This document shows positions 17,607 to 26,883 of a stretch of DNA of 64,000 bases, one piece after another. The notes below the pieces were generated by a model. That model saw only the letters and a program-made list of their open reading frames with translations. It was not told where the DNA came from and did no database searches. The stretch's first letter is position 1; the number at the start of each line of letters is the position of its first letter. Source of the DNA: Thiohalophilus sp. (GTDB lineage Bacteria > Pseudomonadota > Gammaproteobacteria > UBA6429 > Thiohalophilaceae); NCBI RefSeq assembly GCF_034521165.1, contig NZ_JAXHMV010000016.1, positions 1 through 64,000 on the forward strand, read 5' to 3'. The position numbers were made by a program, and so were the translations under genes.

Positions 17607-17982
17607 CGTTCCTAATCTGTCGGGTCTTTATTATTGTGATTGCCCAAACAATCTCTTCGGCCTGGCATACTGCTATTTGCCGTCACAACATAGCTGTACC
17701 GAATCACGGGGGGAGAAGAAACAGTCAGTTGGCCAAACCATTTTGTAAAAATTATCTGATTCGCCTGTCTGGCGCAAGCAGTTCTTTTCCCACACATTTC
17801 ACCTGAAAACCAGGGGTGATGAGTTCAGTGTTACAAGCACTTGGAGCAACTTCGTAACCAGTTTGTTTAATTATGTCTTCTAACAAACTGAGTTCTTCGA
17901 TATCTCGCTTTTAAAAACCGCTATACTTGGCCAGAGACTTAGGGGTTTTCCCTAACCCTGTCCCCCTGTCCGGAGGTGTTTC
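17607..17982. other. 376-bp intergenic region between divergent genes
   Basis: AT-richer than its surroundings. It must hold the promoters of the diguanylate cyclase (leftward) and the lipoprotein (rightward). A TATACT -10-like hexamer is at 17922-17927 and a small hairpin, TTAGGG-GTTTT-CCCTAA, at 17939-17955, just before a CGGAGG ribosome binding site for the lipoprotein. I see no gene here. Confidence 0.5.
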
Positions 17983-18558
17983 ATGCCACGATTTTTTTTG
18001 ATGTTTCCCCTGCTTGGAGTGCTCGGCGCCTGTCAGGCCCCGCCCTTCTCGCCCGATTCGCCGCTGACGGCGGTACCGGTACAATCCACCCTGATCCTGC
18101 ATGAACCGCTGAACCTGCCGTCCGAAACCGTCAGTCTCTGGTTTCAAAATGGCCGCCAACAACCGGAGTCGAATCTGGATCGCTATTACCCGCATTGCAA
18201 ATTCGAGACGCTGCGCATGCAGGACAATCCCAAAACCGTTCAACCCGACACGTTTGTGATCCATAAAGTCGTCCGCTGGGATGACTACGCCATGCAGTCC
18301 GTCCAGCTGGCCGCCAGCCGGTTCATCTCGGGCCTCGTGGTGGGCGACAGCGATGGCGGTCCCTCTCATGTCAACACCACAACTGAAATGTTCCTGCGCT
18401 CCGGGCGTCAGCCCGATGTCTATCGACTGATTTGCAGTCAGTGGGAGGATGCGGCCGAAGCCAATCATGTCACCATCAACCAGATCCGTCGCGTGCTGGG
18501 TGACACATTCACGCTAAAATTACCGGAGGAACGGTCGCTAAACCCGGACGGCTCCTGA
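17983..18558 (+). CDS. Putative lipoprotein of unknown function
   Basis: A 191-residue protein with a lipoprotein signal peptide: short hydrophobic N-terminus and lipobox LGAC with the cysteine at residue 17. A strong CGGAGG ribosome binding site precedes the ATG. The mature part includes HCKFETLRMQ and a second cysteine in LICSQWED, a pattern I associate with small periplasmic or outer membrane lipoproteins, but I cannot name a family. It may form a pair with the Arg-rich ORF 21 nt downstream. Confidence 0.75.
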   Translation: MPRFFLMFPLLGVLGACQAPPFSPDSPLTAVPVQSTLILHEPLNLPSETVSLWFQNGRQQPESNLDRYYPHCKFETLRMQDNPKTVQPDTFVIHKVVRWDDYAMQSVQLAASRFISGLVVGDSDGGPSHVNTTTEMFLRSGRQPDVYRLICSQWEDAAEANHVTINQIRRVLGDTFTLKLPEERSLNPDGS

Positions 18559-18579
18559 TAAACCGGGAACGTTAAGAAC

Positions 18580-18939
18580 ATGACCAGTATCAAAGTCATC
18601 CCCGACGATCGCGGCACCCAGAGCCTGCGCGCCGACAATTTGCGCCCGCAGGCCACGGGGCCGGTGTCGGCCATCACCGGCACGCGCGCCTTGCAGACGG
18701 GGGAAACACACCCGCCGCCGACACCCCGGTTGCGCATCGCCCATCCCCGCATTCGCCGTCGCCTGCTGGCCGAACGCCGAACCCGGCCCGATCGACGGCG
18801 GCATCAGGAACGTCGTCGCACTAACCGGCCGGTCATGCTCGATACCCGCAGCCAGCACGAACGCCGACGTCGCGCCGGACGCCGGCGCAGCGACCGGAGC
18901 TCCCCGCCCGTCCGCCACGGTATCGATACGGAAGTCTGA
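18580..18939 (+). CDS. Small Arg-rich protein, possible CDS
   Basis: A 119-residue ORF 21 nt after the lipoprotein gene on the same strand. The C-terminal half is very rich in arginine (RTRPDRRRHQERRRTNRP and RRRRAGRRRSDR). No family recognised. In favour: the frame is open, starts close to its neighbour and ends just before a convergent gene. Against: no clear ribosome binding site, and Arg-rich frames arise easily in GC-rich DNA. Confidence 0.45.
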   Translation: MTSIKVIPDDRGTQSLRADNLRPQATGPVSAITGTRALQTGETHPPPTPRLRIAHPRIRRRLLAERRTRPDRRRHQERRRTNRPVMLDTRSQHERRRRAGRRRSDRSSPPVRHGIDTEV

Positions 18940-18952
18940 ACAGGCCGGGAGA

Positions 18953-19693
18953 CTAATCGACGAACGGCCCCCACTGATGAATCGGTTCCGCATGCGGCTG
19001 CCCCATCACCAGCATAAAGCGACTCGCCTGCTGACCTTTTACCGCCAGCTCGGACAACGTCTCGAAGAACAGCGCCTGCCCCGCCTCCAGCGATTGACCA
19101 TTGACCTCAATCGCCCCTTCCAGGATATATAACAGTCCCCGAAATCCCTCGGGAACCGGCTCAACATACTGTCCACCGGCGGGGAGCTGGACATCGTAAT
19201 AACGCATGTCGGTTTTGATCTGCAGCGGCGAGGGCTCACCCACAATCACCCGGACCCGGGCATCGTCCACCTGCTGCACGGGGATCGCCTCGCTATCGAC
19301 CTGTTGATAGCCGGGATCGATCTGTTTGAGTCGTTGCGGCAGATTGATCCACAGCTGAATACCCCGGCTTTTGCCCTGGCTGGCGGGCATTTCCGAATGT
19401 TCAATGCCACGCCCGGCAGTAAAGCGCTGGGCGCCACCGGCTGTGACGGTTGATTGATTACCCAGGTTATCCTTGTGTTCCATGCTGCCACTGAACAGAT
19501 AGGTAATCGCCTCAAAGCCCCGATGCGGATGGGTCGGAAAACCATTGCCCGGCTCAATGGTGAAGTGATCCCACAGGACAAACGGGTCGTAGTTCATCAT
19601 GCGTCGCGGGATCGGAAACAGCCGCTGCACCTCGGCGCCATCGCCTTCCTGCATCAACAACGCATCGCTGACAAATATTGGCTGACTGCTCAT
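18953..19693 (-). CDS. Pirin family cupin protein (YhhW/YhaK-like)
   Basis: A bicupin of 246 aa. The N-terminal cupin has the metal-binding FPTHPHRGFEAITYLF and GIEHSEM segments typical of pirins; E. coli YhhW has quercetin dioxygenase activity. Its ATG overlaps the stop of the upstream yqjG-like gene (ATGA at 19690-19693), so the two are translationally coupled. In E. coli the yqjG region also holds a pirin-family gene, yhaK, which supports a shared role in quinone or aromatic compound chemistry. Confidence 0.9.
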   Translation of the reverse strand: MSSQPIFVSDALLMQEGDGAEVQRLFPIPRRMMNYDPFVLWDHFTIEPGNGFPTHPHRGFEAITYLFSGSMEHKDNLGNQSTVTAGGAQRFTAGRGIEHSEMPASQGKSRGIQLWINLPQRLKQIDPGYQQVDSEAIPVQQVDDARVRVIVGEPSPLQIKTDMRYYDVQLPAGGQYVEPVPEGFRGLLYILEGAIEVNGQSLEAGQALFFETLSELAVKGQQASRFMLVMGQPHAEPIHQWGPFVD

Positions 19694-20671
19694 CGCTTTT
19701 CTCCCCGGTTATGCTTCTGCAGTAAATCCTGCTGTGGCCCTCTGGGAACGATCCGGGTCGGATTCAGTTCCACATGACTGTAATAATAGTGTTGCTTGAT
19801 GTGCTCAAAATTGGTTGTATCGGCAATGCCCGGCATCTGGTACAGCTCGAGCAGATAGTTAAACAGATTCGGATAATCGGCAATGCGTTGCCGGTTACAT
19901 TTGAAATGCCCGACATACACGGCATCAAACCGCAGCAAGGGTCGGAAACAGCCGCCAGTCGGCTTCGGTCATCTGCTTGCCAAGCAGGTAACGGTTTTTC
20001 GACAGGCGCTGCTCCAGCTCGTCCAGCGCGGCGAACAGGCTGTCGAAATTTTTCTCGTATGCCGCTTGCGTGCTGGCAAAACCGGTGCGATAGACTCCGT
20101 TATTGACCGGCTCATAAATCCGTTCGTTGAGTTCATCGATTTCACTACGCAGTGCTTGTGGATACAGATCGACGTCTTTGTCGGCCCACTCATCAAATGC
20201 GCTGTTGAACATGCGAATGATCTCCGCCGACTCGTTATTGACGATGGTTTCCCGCTGTCTGTCCCACAGCACCGGCACGGTCACGATGCCGCTGTAATGG
20301 GGGTCGGCCCGGGTGTACAGCTGATGCATGTACTCATAACCATACAGCATGTCACCGGTGGCACCGGGATAATCCCGAAAGTCCCAACCTCCGGGTCCCA
20401 TATGCGGATGCACCACCGAGACGCTGATGAGATCTTCGAGTTTTTTCAGCTTGCGAAAGAGCAGGGTCCGGTGCGCCCAGGGACAGGCATAGGAAACATA
20501 CAAGTGATAACGCCCCGGTTCGGCCTTGAAGCCCCCATCGCTGCCGGGACCGGGGGAACCGTCGGGTGTCACCCAGTGGCGAAACTGCGAATCCTGGCGC
20601 ACGAATTCGCCGTTTTCGGTTTCGGCATCGAGCCAGTCCTCGTGTAACTGGCCGTTTATCATCAAACTCAT
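19690..20671 (-). pseudogene. yqjG: Glutathionyl-hydroquinone reductase YqjG-like, frameshifted
   Basis: The first 247 codons (20671 down to about 19940) encode a glutathione S-transferase of the Xi class: SYACPWAHRTL holds the catalytic Cys, and TEADWRLFPTL is typical. The frame then ends at a premature stop near 19925. The rest of the family sequence (LRFDAVYVGHFKCN onwards, about 80 residues) continues in another frame to 19690. One extra base near 19937 (A on the + strand) explains the break; without it the product would be 326 aa, close to E. coli YqjG. The enzyme reduces glutathionyl-hydroquinones. Either a recent inactivating mutation or a sequencing error. Confidence 0.88.
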
Positions 20672-20743
20672 GGTAGACCTCTCATTCGTTTTCTCTTTGC
20701 CTGTCGCGGCAACGCGGGAGCGGCTCTGGCGTGGGGCATACGC

Positions 20744-21112
20744 CTAGCGTCGCTCCAGACTCAGTGATCCCGGCCCGTGTGCCGCCAGTACCAGCAGACC
20801 GCCGGCCATGGCCAGATTCTTCATAAACAGGATCGATTGCATCTGATCGGCCAGATTGCTGTGGAATATCACCGCCGACAAGACCGAAAATGCGGCCAGT
20901 GCCCAGGCGGCCCAGCGAGTCTTCCAGCCGACGATCAGCGCCAGCGCCCCGCCGATTTCCAGCAGAATGACCACGGGCAACAACATCCCCGGCACGCCCA
21001 TCGATTCCATCCAGCCCTGGGTCCCGGCATAACCGGTGATCTTGCTGATCCCGGCCAGTAAAAAGATATGCGCCAGCAGTACCCGCCCGGCCAGTGTCAG
21101 ATATTGGTTCAT
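20744..21112 (-). CDS. DoxX family membrane protein (YqjF-like)
   Basis: Four hydrophobic segments in 122 residues with the DoxX pattern (RVLLAHIFLLAGISKI, VILLEIGGALALIVGW). The ATG at 21112 follows a good AAGGAG site and is preferred over a start 14 codons upstream. It is the first gene of a leftward group with yqjG and the pirin gene, divergent from a LysR regulator, the same grouping as E. coli yqjF/yqjG near yhaJ. Function unknown; the family is linked to quinone or thiol oxidation. Confidence 0.87.
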   Translation of the reverse strand: MNQYLTLAGRVLLAHIFLLAGISKITGYAGTQGWMESMGVPGMLLPVVILLEIGGALALIVGWKTRWAAWALAAFSVLSAVIFHSNLADQMQSILFMKNLAMAGGLLVLAAHGPGSLSLERR

Positions 21113-21163
21113 GTTGTTCTCCTTACACGTTGAGTTATCCAGTGCGAGAAACATAGCCCCGAA

Positions 21164-21210
21164 TTAACCGATAAAAAAGTTCAAATATTGGCTTAAATTT
21201 ATCGATTTAA
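21164..21210. promoter_or_regulatory. Candidate LysR-type operator between doxX and lysR
   Basis: TTAACCGATAAA (21164-21175) and TTTATCGATTTAA (21198-21210) form an imperfect inverted repeat in the AT-rich gap between the two divergent genes. It lies just upstream of the LysR start, where such regulators usually bind. Confidence 0.5.
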
Positions 21211-21227
21211 CTGATATATTTATTGCC

Positions 21228-22136
21228 ATGCGCGTCCCTCATGTCAGCCTGGATCAGTGGCGGGTCCTGCAGGCCATTGTCGACCACGGCGGTTACGCCC
21301 AGGCCGCCGCGGCCCTGCACCGCAGTCAGTCTTCGATCAGTTATGCGATCAAACAGTTACAAATGCAGCTGGGGGTCTCCTTGCTGAAAGTGCGCGGGCG
21401 CAAGGCCTGTCTGACCGGGGCCGGCGAGGCGCTGCTGGGCCGCGCCCGGCAGCTGCTGGAGGAAGCCGCGGCCCTGGAAGAACTGGCTCATCACCTGGAA
21501 CAGGGCTGGGAGGCGGCGATCCGGCTGGTGGTGGACGCCGCCTTCCCCCCGGATCTGCTACTCAATGCCCTGCACGCCTTTGCCCCGCAGGATTGCGGCA
21601 CCCGGGTGCTGCTGGAGGAAGTGGTGCTGTCCGGCGCGCTCGACGCGTTGGAGCAGGAACACGCGGATCTGATCATCGGGGCCGAGCTGCCGTCGGCCAG
21701 CCTGGCCGATCCGCTGCTGGAAATTGAATTTGTGGCCGTCGCCCATCCCGGGCACCCCCTGCACGGGCTCGGGCGCCAGCTGAAAATGGCCGATCTGGAA
21801 AAAGAGATGCAGGTGGTAGTGAAGGACTCCGGCCAGCAGGCGCCCCGCGACTTCGGCTGGCTGGGGGCGGAACACCGCTGGACCGTCAGCAGTATCGATA
21901 CGGCCGTCACCACTATCAGCCACGGACTGGGTTACGGCTGGCTACCGCGACATCAGATTCAGGCCGAACTGGAAAATGGCCAGTTACTGCCTCTGCCGCT
22001 GGCCACCGGCCAGATCTACCGCACCCACCTGTATCTGGCCTTCGGCCAGGAACACCCCGGGCCGGCGGCGCAGTTGTTGAGCGAGCTGATCCGGACCCAG
22101 GCCGAGAGCTGGCGCCGGGATCAGTCGCCTTTTTGA
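21228..22136 (+). CDS. LysR family transcriptional regulator (YhaJ-like position)
   Basis: Standard 302-residue LysR protein: N-terminal winged helix-turn-helix (DQWRVLQAIVDHGGYAQAAAALHRSQSSISYAIKQL), then a ligand-binding domain. It is divergent from doxX-yqjG-pirin. In E. coli, YhaJ is the LysR regulator encoded beside yqjF, so it probably controls the neighbouring genes. Its 3' end overlaps the convergent YbhB-like gene by 16 nt. Confidence 0.92.
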   Translation: MRVPHVSLDQWRVLQAIVDHGGYAQAAAALHRSQSSISYAIKQLQMQLGVSLLKVRGRKACLTGAGEALLGRARQLLEEAAALEELAHHLEQGWEAAIRLVVDAAFPPDLLLNALHAFAPQDCGTRVLLEEVVLSGALDALEQEHADLIIGAELPSASLADPLLEIEFVAVAHPGHPLHGLGRQLKMADLEKEMQVVVKDSGQQAPRDFGWLGAEHRWTVSSIDTAVTTISHGLGYGWLPRHQIQAELENGQLLPLPLATGQIYRTHLYLAFGQEHPGPAAQLLSELIRTQAESWRRDQSPF

Positions 22137-22597
22137 TAGGTCCCGACCAGTTCGGCACGGACGAGAATATGCTCCTCCATCGCCGCCAGCAGCTGATCCC
22201 TGGTCGGATTGTGCAGATCGGGCAGCTCCGTATCCAGGGCGTACAGCTTGTGAACATAGCGGTGGCGCCCGATGGGCGGACACGGGCCGCCGTAACCGGG
22301 CCGTTTCCAGTCATTGAGCCCTTCCAGGGTGCCTTCAGGCAGGCCCGTCTCGCGGGTATTTTCCGGCAAGCCGCTACTTTCCGGCGGCAGGTTATACAAC
22401 ACCCAGTGGACATAGACCATTTTCGGCGCCTGCGGATCCGGCGCGTCAGGGTCATCGACGATCAAGGCCAGACTGCGGGTGCCCGGCGGCATGCCGGACC
22501 AGGTCAGGGGCGGTGAGATATCCTCACCCTCGCAGGTGTACTTGCGCGCAATAGTCTGTTGATCGGAAAACGCCGCTGAACTCAGTTGCAGACTCAT
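22121..22597 (-). CDS. YbhB/YbcL family PEBP-like protein
   Basis: A phosphatidylethanolamine-binding-protein fold of 158 aa (LQLSSAAFSDQ, CEGEDISPPLTWSG, DDPDAPD, VHWVLYNLP, GPCPPIGRHRYVHKLYALD). The longer ORF starts ten codons upstream; the ATG at 22597 gives the family's usual MSLQ-type N-terminus. The bacterial proteins bind small anionic or lipid ligands, with no firm function. It is convergent with and overlaps lysR. Confidence 0.9.
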   Translation of the reverse strand: MSLQLSSAAFSDQQTIARKYTCEGEDISPPLTWSGMPPGTRSLALIVDDPDAPDPQAPKMVYVHWVLYNLPPESSGLPENTRETGLPEGTLEGLNDWKRPGYGGPCPPIGRHRYVHKLYALDTELPDLHNPTRDQLLAAMEEHILVRAELVGTYQKGD

Positions 22598-22702
22598 GGT
22601 GACACCCCCTTGCGATCTATCTCCCAAGTATAGAAGTGATGCCGCCAGAGGGCATCGATCATTTCGGCGTCCGCCGGGGTGCTATCCGGGACGGGGAAGC
22701 GT

Positions 22703-24664
22703 CTAGCCCGCTCGTTTCTGGTCCATGAATGCCGCAAGCTCGGCGATGGTCTGGTATTCGAACAGGTCCACCACGTCGATCAACCCGGGATGTTTGTCGT
22801 CAATACGCTGATGAATCTCGGCCAGGGCCAGCGAGCTGATGCCGACATCGAAGAAGTTATCGTGCAGGTGCAACGGCTTGTCCGTCAGCACCTCGTCGCA
22901 AATCGTTTTTATTTCACGCTCAGTGGGATTCAGATCGTCATCCTCACCGGCGTGCAGGGCATTATCCTGCTGCTGCAACGCCTGCAGCACGCCGTCGTAT
23001 TCTCCCTTGAGGTAGTCGTCACCCAGCAACCGGCGTTGCAGTTTGCCGCTGGTGGTTTTGGGAATACGTTTAACCGGGATGACATGCGCGATATCCAGCC
23101 CGGTCTGCTCGTTGATAATATGGGTCACTTCCCTTGCCAGGGGCAGGAACCCGGCGAGGTCGCCGCGATACAGAATAAAGATTAACAGCTCATCTTCCTG
23201 CTCATCCGGCTGGCGCACGCCATAGGCGACGACCTTGCCCAGTTCCAGTTCCTCGCACTGCAGGGCGATATTCTCGAGATCGTGGGGATAATAATTCAGA
23301 CCATTGGCAAAGATGATCTCCTTGGTCCGCCCGGTGATCACCAGCTCGTTATTCTCGGTAAGGAATCCCTGATCGCCTGTATTCAGCCAGCCATCGCCGG
23401 TCAGAGCCGCATGATTGGCCGCCTCGTTGCGATAGTAACCGGCGGTCACACTGGGCCCTTTGATCTGGACATCCCCAATATGATTTTCGGGTAACGTGCC
23501 GTTGCGCTCGTCGGTAATCTTGATCTGCATATCCCACACCGGGGGGCCTTCGATGGCAAAGCTGACCGCATCGGGATGGGTCGTATCGACAAAGGTAACC
23601 TGATCATCGAGCCGCAGCTTGTGCCGATCCAGATGCACGGCGCGGTACATTTCCCCCTGCGGTGGGAACGCCACCGCCAGGGTCGCCTCGGCCAGGCCGT
23701 AGACGGTAAACATGGTCTCGCGTTTCAGGCCGTACGCCTGCATCGCCTCCAGGAACTGTTCAATCAGGGTCACGGAGATCGGTTCGGCGCCGTTATACAG
23801 CACCCGCACGTGAGATAAATCCACATTCTCCAGCTGTTTGTCGCCCAGTGACTTGAGAAAATGCTTGTAGCCAAAATTGGGCGAGCAGAGCACGGTGGCC
23901 TTTTTCTCGCTGGCCTTTTGCCACCAGATCAACGGCCGACGGCTGAACAGATCGGTGGGAATCAGGCACTGGCTCATGTTGCAGGCCACCATGTTCAGGT
24001 GAAAACCGATCAGCCCCATATCGTGGGTCAGGGGCATCCAGCTCAGGCTGATATCGGTATCGGTATAACCGGCACCTTCGGCGATCGCATTGAGATTGGT
24101 GAGAATATTGCGATGGGTAAGCACCACGCCCTTGGGGTCACTGGTGGAACCGGACGAGAACTGGATAAACGCCACATCATCCGGTTGCGGCGTATGGGGT
24201 TGCCCCGCCTCATGAGACTGTTCGAGTTGTTCCTGCAACAGGGTCCGCTGTTCAACAAACGCGTAGTCGGAAGTCATCTCGTGCGCCTCGGCAAACGTTT
24301 TCAGACGCTCGAGATTGTCCGCATCGGTAAACAGCCAGGGCTGTTCCAGTTTGTTGAATATCTTGTACAGCTTGGAGCGGTGCTCGTCACTGATCCCGAC
24401 CGCCACCGGCACCGGCACAATGCCGCCGAGCACGGCGCCCCAGAAGGCGTCGATGAAATCGGGGTTGCTGCGGGTCAGGATGATCAGTTCATCACCGGCT
24501 TTTAAGCCCGCCGTCTGCAGTCGACCCAGCATTCGCAGAGCCTGTTCGTGCAATTGGCGATAGCTAATGACCTGTTCGCTGTCCCGGCCCTCGATATAGG
24601 TGACAGTGCGCTGATCGGAAGCATTGCCGATCAAGGCTTCGTTAAGCGTTTGATAATTCAGCAT
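22703..24664 (-). CDS. Fatty-acyl-AMP ligase with C-terminal acyl carrier domain
   Basis: Adenylate-forming enzyme of 653 aa. The ATP loop is SSGSTSDPKG (around 170-180); YGLAEATLAV and LNTGDQGFL follow, in the arrangement of fatty-acyl-AMP ligases (FAAL), which activate free fatty acids and load a carrier protein rather than CoA. The last ~80 residues are a carrier domain with the phosphopantetheine serine in DVGISSLAL. It starts 9 nt after the P450 gene on the same strand, and a phosphopantetheinyl transferase is encoded next door, so the enzyme can probably load its own carrier in this cluster. Substrate chain length cannot be read. Confidence 0.9.
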   Translation of the reverse strand: MLNYQTLNEALIGNASDQRTVTYIEGRDSEQVISYRQLHEQALRMLGRLQTAGLKAGDELIILTRSNPDFIDAFWGAVLGGIVPVPVAVGISDEHRSKLYKIFNKLEQPWLFTDADNLERLKTFAEAHEMTSDYAFVEQRTLLQEQLEQSHEAGQPHTPQPDDVAFIQFSSGSTSDPKGVVLTHRNILTNLNAIAEGAGYTDTDISLSWMPLTHDMGLIGFHLNMVACNMSQCLIPTDLFSRRPLIWWQKASEKKATVLCSPNFGYKHFLKSLGDKQLENVDLSHVRVLYNGAEPISVTLIEQFLEAMQAYGLKRETMFTVYGLAEATLAVAFPPQGEMYRAVHLDRHKLRLDDQVTFVDTTHPDAVSFAIEGPPVWDMQIKITDERNGTLPENHIGDVQIKGPSVTAGYYRNEAANHAALTGDGWLNTGDQGFLTENNELVITGRTKEIIFANGLNYYPHDLENIALQCEELELGKVVAYGVRQPDEQEDELLIFILYRGDLAGFLPLAREVTHIINEQTGLDIAHVIPVKRIPKTTSGKLQRRLLGDDYLKGEYDGVLQALQQQDNALHAGEDDDLNPTEREIKTICDEVLTDKPLHLHDNFFDVGISSLALAEIHQRIDDKHPGLIDVVDLFEYQTIAELAAFMDQKRAG

Positions 24665-24673
24665 GGAATTGTT

Positions 24674-25987
24674 TCAACGACGTATCAGTTGCAAATAAAT
24701 GGGCTGCTTGTTACGCAGATTCACCGCCGGCTCCAGTTCAAGTGGGCTGTCGTCCAGTAGCTGCACGCGGAATTTTCGCGCCATCAGCCCGAAGTGTATC
24801 TGCATCTCGACGGTAGCAAAAAAATCCCCGATGCAGCGCCGCGGCCCGGCAGAGAAGGGGATATAAGCCTGCTTGTGCTGCTCGCGAATATTCTCCTCGG
24901 CAAAACGCTCCGGGTCGAATTTTTCCGGCTGCGGCCAGTAGCGGGGATGGCGATGCAGGAAATAGGGCGTAATAAAGATATCCGTACCGGCCGGCACAAA
25001 ATAGTCGCCGAGCTGATCGTCCTCGATGGCCCGGCGAGTGTAAAGCCAGACCGGCGGATAATAGCGCAGCGCCTCTTCAACCACCTGCTTGACGTAGGGC
25101 AGCTGTTCCAGATCATCAAAACCGGGAATCTGCGCGTAATCGGCCCCGTCGACCTCGGCATGCAGCTTGCGCTCGACCTCGGGATAGCTGGCCAGGAAGT
25201 ACCAGACCCAGTTGAGGGTAATCGCACTGGTTTCATGCCCGGCAATGATCATGGTCATGATCTCGTCCAGCAATTCTCTGTCGCTCATGGCCTCGTCGGT
25301 TTCCTTGTCCCGCGAGTCCATGAACATGGCCAGAAAATCGACCCGCTCGGGCTGCTCGCGCCGACGCCGTTCGATCACTTCCAGAATGATTTTGCTCAGG
25401 GCCCGGAACTTGATCACCAGCTGCATATCCCGGGTCATCTCCTCGGTGAGGATCGAGAACGGATTACTGCCCTGCTCGGCGATAATCCGATCCAGGTCCT
25501 CGCTGAACAGCGAGCGCAACACGATCTGCAATGCCAGCTCACTGGCCTCACTGGTGATATTGATCGGTTCGCCACGATCGGCCTTCGCCTCCCAGCTGTC
25601 GAGCCGTTCCAGGTTACAACGTTTGATCTGATCGGAGAGCTCGGCGATTACCTTGCGACTGAAAGCCGGCTGGATCATTCGGCGCTGGCGACGCCAGAAC
25701 GGGCCGTCACTGACAATAATTCCGTTGCCCAGCAACATCTTGACCCGATCGAAACCCACGCCTTTGGTATAATTCTGATGATTCTTGACCAGAATGTGCT
25801 TGAGGTAATCGGGATGATTCACCAGATAGCCGTCGCTCTTGCGACTGCTGGACCTCAATCGGCAGATATCGCCATACTCGGCAATCAGCCCGGCGATAAT
25901 ATCAAAGGATTCCGGTGTGGTATTGAGATCGCAGGGCTGAGCCGGGCCGGGCGGCAATTTTTTTGAACCCTGTGCTGTCGCCGTCAT
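24674..25987 (-). CDS. Cytochrome P450, fatty-acid hydroxylase-like
   Basis: P450 of 437 aa without a membrane anchor. The I-helix oxygen motif AGHET is at 249-253, the ExxR pair at Glu305-Arg308, and the heme loop FSAGPRRCIG has the axial Cys385. RRMIQPAFS and the overall pattern resemble bacterial class P450s acting on fatty acids. It lies first in an operon with the FAAL-carrier gene, so the likely substrate is an acyl chain on that carrier, as in P450-BioI; this is inference. No dedicated ferredoxin or reductase is encoded nearby. It is divergent from the PPTase gene with only 41 bp between the starts. Confidence 0.93.
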   Translation of the reverse strand: MTATAQGSKKLPPGPAQPCDLNTTPESFDIIAGLIAEYGDICRLRSSSRKSDGYLVNHPDYLKHILVKNHQNYTKGVGFDRVKMLLGNGIIVSDGPFWRRQRRMIQPAFSRKVIAELSDQIKRCNLERLDSWEAKADRGEPINITSEASELALQIVLRSLFSEDLDRIIAEQGSNPFSILTEEMTRDMQLVIKFRALSKIILEVIERRRREQPERVDFLAMFMDSRDKETDEAMSDRELLDEIMTMIIAGHETSAITLNWVWYFLASYPEVERKLHAEVDGADYAQIPGFDDLEQLPYVKQVVEEALRYYPPVWLYTRRAIEDDQLGDYFVPAGTDIFITPYFLHRHPRYWPQPEKFDPERFAEENIREQHKQAYIPFSAGPRRCIGDFFATVEMQIHFGLMARKFRVQLLDDSPLELEPAVNLRNKQPIYLQLIRR

Positions 25988-26028
25988 TCGCTTGCCTGAA
26001 CGTTGGAAAATCGTGATACGAGTTGATT

Positions 26029-26679
26029 ATGAGCCAGTCTGAAGTCCGCCTACTATATATGAATATCGATCCGGAGAAAATCAGCCCGGCGACGCTGGAG
26101 CGGTGGCTGGCACAACTTCCCGCCCGTAAACGTGAACAGATTGGCAAACACCGCCACCATGCCAACCGGGTCCAGTCCGCCGCGGGCTGGCGTCTGGTAG
26201 AACAGGCCATGCACGAGCTGGGTTTTGCCGATTTCAGCCTCGAGGCGGTCGACTTCGCCAGTCCCCACAAATCCGGCTCCCCCTTCCCCGCCGATTTCAA
26301 TATCAGCCATTCAGGGCAGCTGGTCTGCGCCGCGGCACTGGCCGGTGGGCGGATTGGCATCGATGTCGAACAGTTTCGACCTCTGAAAAGTGACGTCATC
26401 CACAAATACCTGACGGCCGAACAGGCCCGTCAGTGTCAGCAGGATCCGAACCGGTTTTTTGATTTCTGGACGCAAAAAGAGGCCGTGCTCAAGGCTCACG
26501 GTCGCGAAGGCATCCTGCGACTGCGTGAGGTTGAGCTGCGGGAAGACGGCCAGGCCGCTTTTGCCGGCAAGACCTGGTATCTGACCTCGCTGCACCTGGC
26601 CGACAGCTATGCCGGCCACATTGCCACGGATCGCCCGAACTATCAGGTAAACATTACCCAGATTGATCCTTTAGAATAG
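26029..26679 (+). CDS. 4'-phosphopantetheinyl transferase, Sfp type
   Basis: Protein of 216 aa from the ATG at 26029 (a TTG two codons earlier is possible). It has the Sfp signatures: NISHSGQLV, IGIDVEQFR and FWTQKEAVLKAHG with the metal-binding Asp and Glu. It transfers phosphopantetheine from CoA to a carrier serine, most likely that of the FAAL-fused carrier domain in the divergent operon. A short coding separation from the P450 gene suggests shared control. Confidence 0.92.
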   Translation: MSQSEVRLLYMNIDPEKISPATLERWLAQLPARKREQIGKHRHHANRVQSAAGWRLVEQAMHELGFADFSLEAVDFASPHKSGSPFPADFNISHSGQLVCAAALAGGRIGIDVEQFRPLKSDVIHKYLTAEQARQCQQDPNRFFDFWTQKEAVLKAHGREGILRLREVELREDGQAAFAGKTWYLTSLHLADSYAGHIATDRPNYQVNITQIDPLE

Positions 26680-26707
26680 GCGCGAAGGCAGTCGCCGGAT
26701 AACATAA

Positions 26708-26836
26708 CCTCTCGCAAAGCCGCAATGACGCAGAGAAATAATAGATCACCGGTCCGGTTTTGGGATACATCATCAATAAACCCTGCTCTTGAGTCCGAAC
26801 ATGAGCGACTTTGCGCCTCTGCCGCATAGCAAGAGT
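26708..26836. repeat. Inverted pair of the GCAGAGACGC-family repeat
   Basis: CTCTCGCAAAGCCGCAATGACGC (within 26708-26738) and an inverted relative (26803-26836, GACTTTGCGCCTCTGCCGC) flank about 65 bp between the PPTase and DUF374 genes. The arms are degenerate copies of the same family as at 16.0 and 43.7 kb. Confidence 0.6.
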
Positions 26837-26883
26837 CATTTTGAACACAAACTATACGTTGCGTGTATACATCGTGAGGAAGT

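Noticed and set aside
24794..25966. 390-residue frame opposite the P450 gene
   Set aside because: No conserved motif, while the minus strand has all P450 motifs in order.
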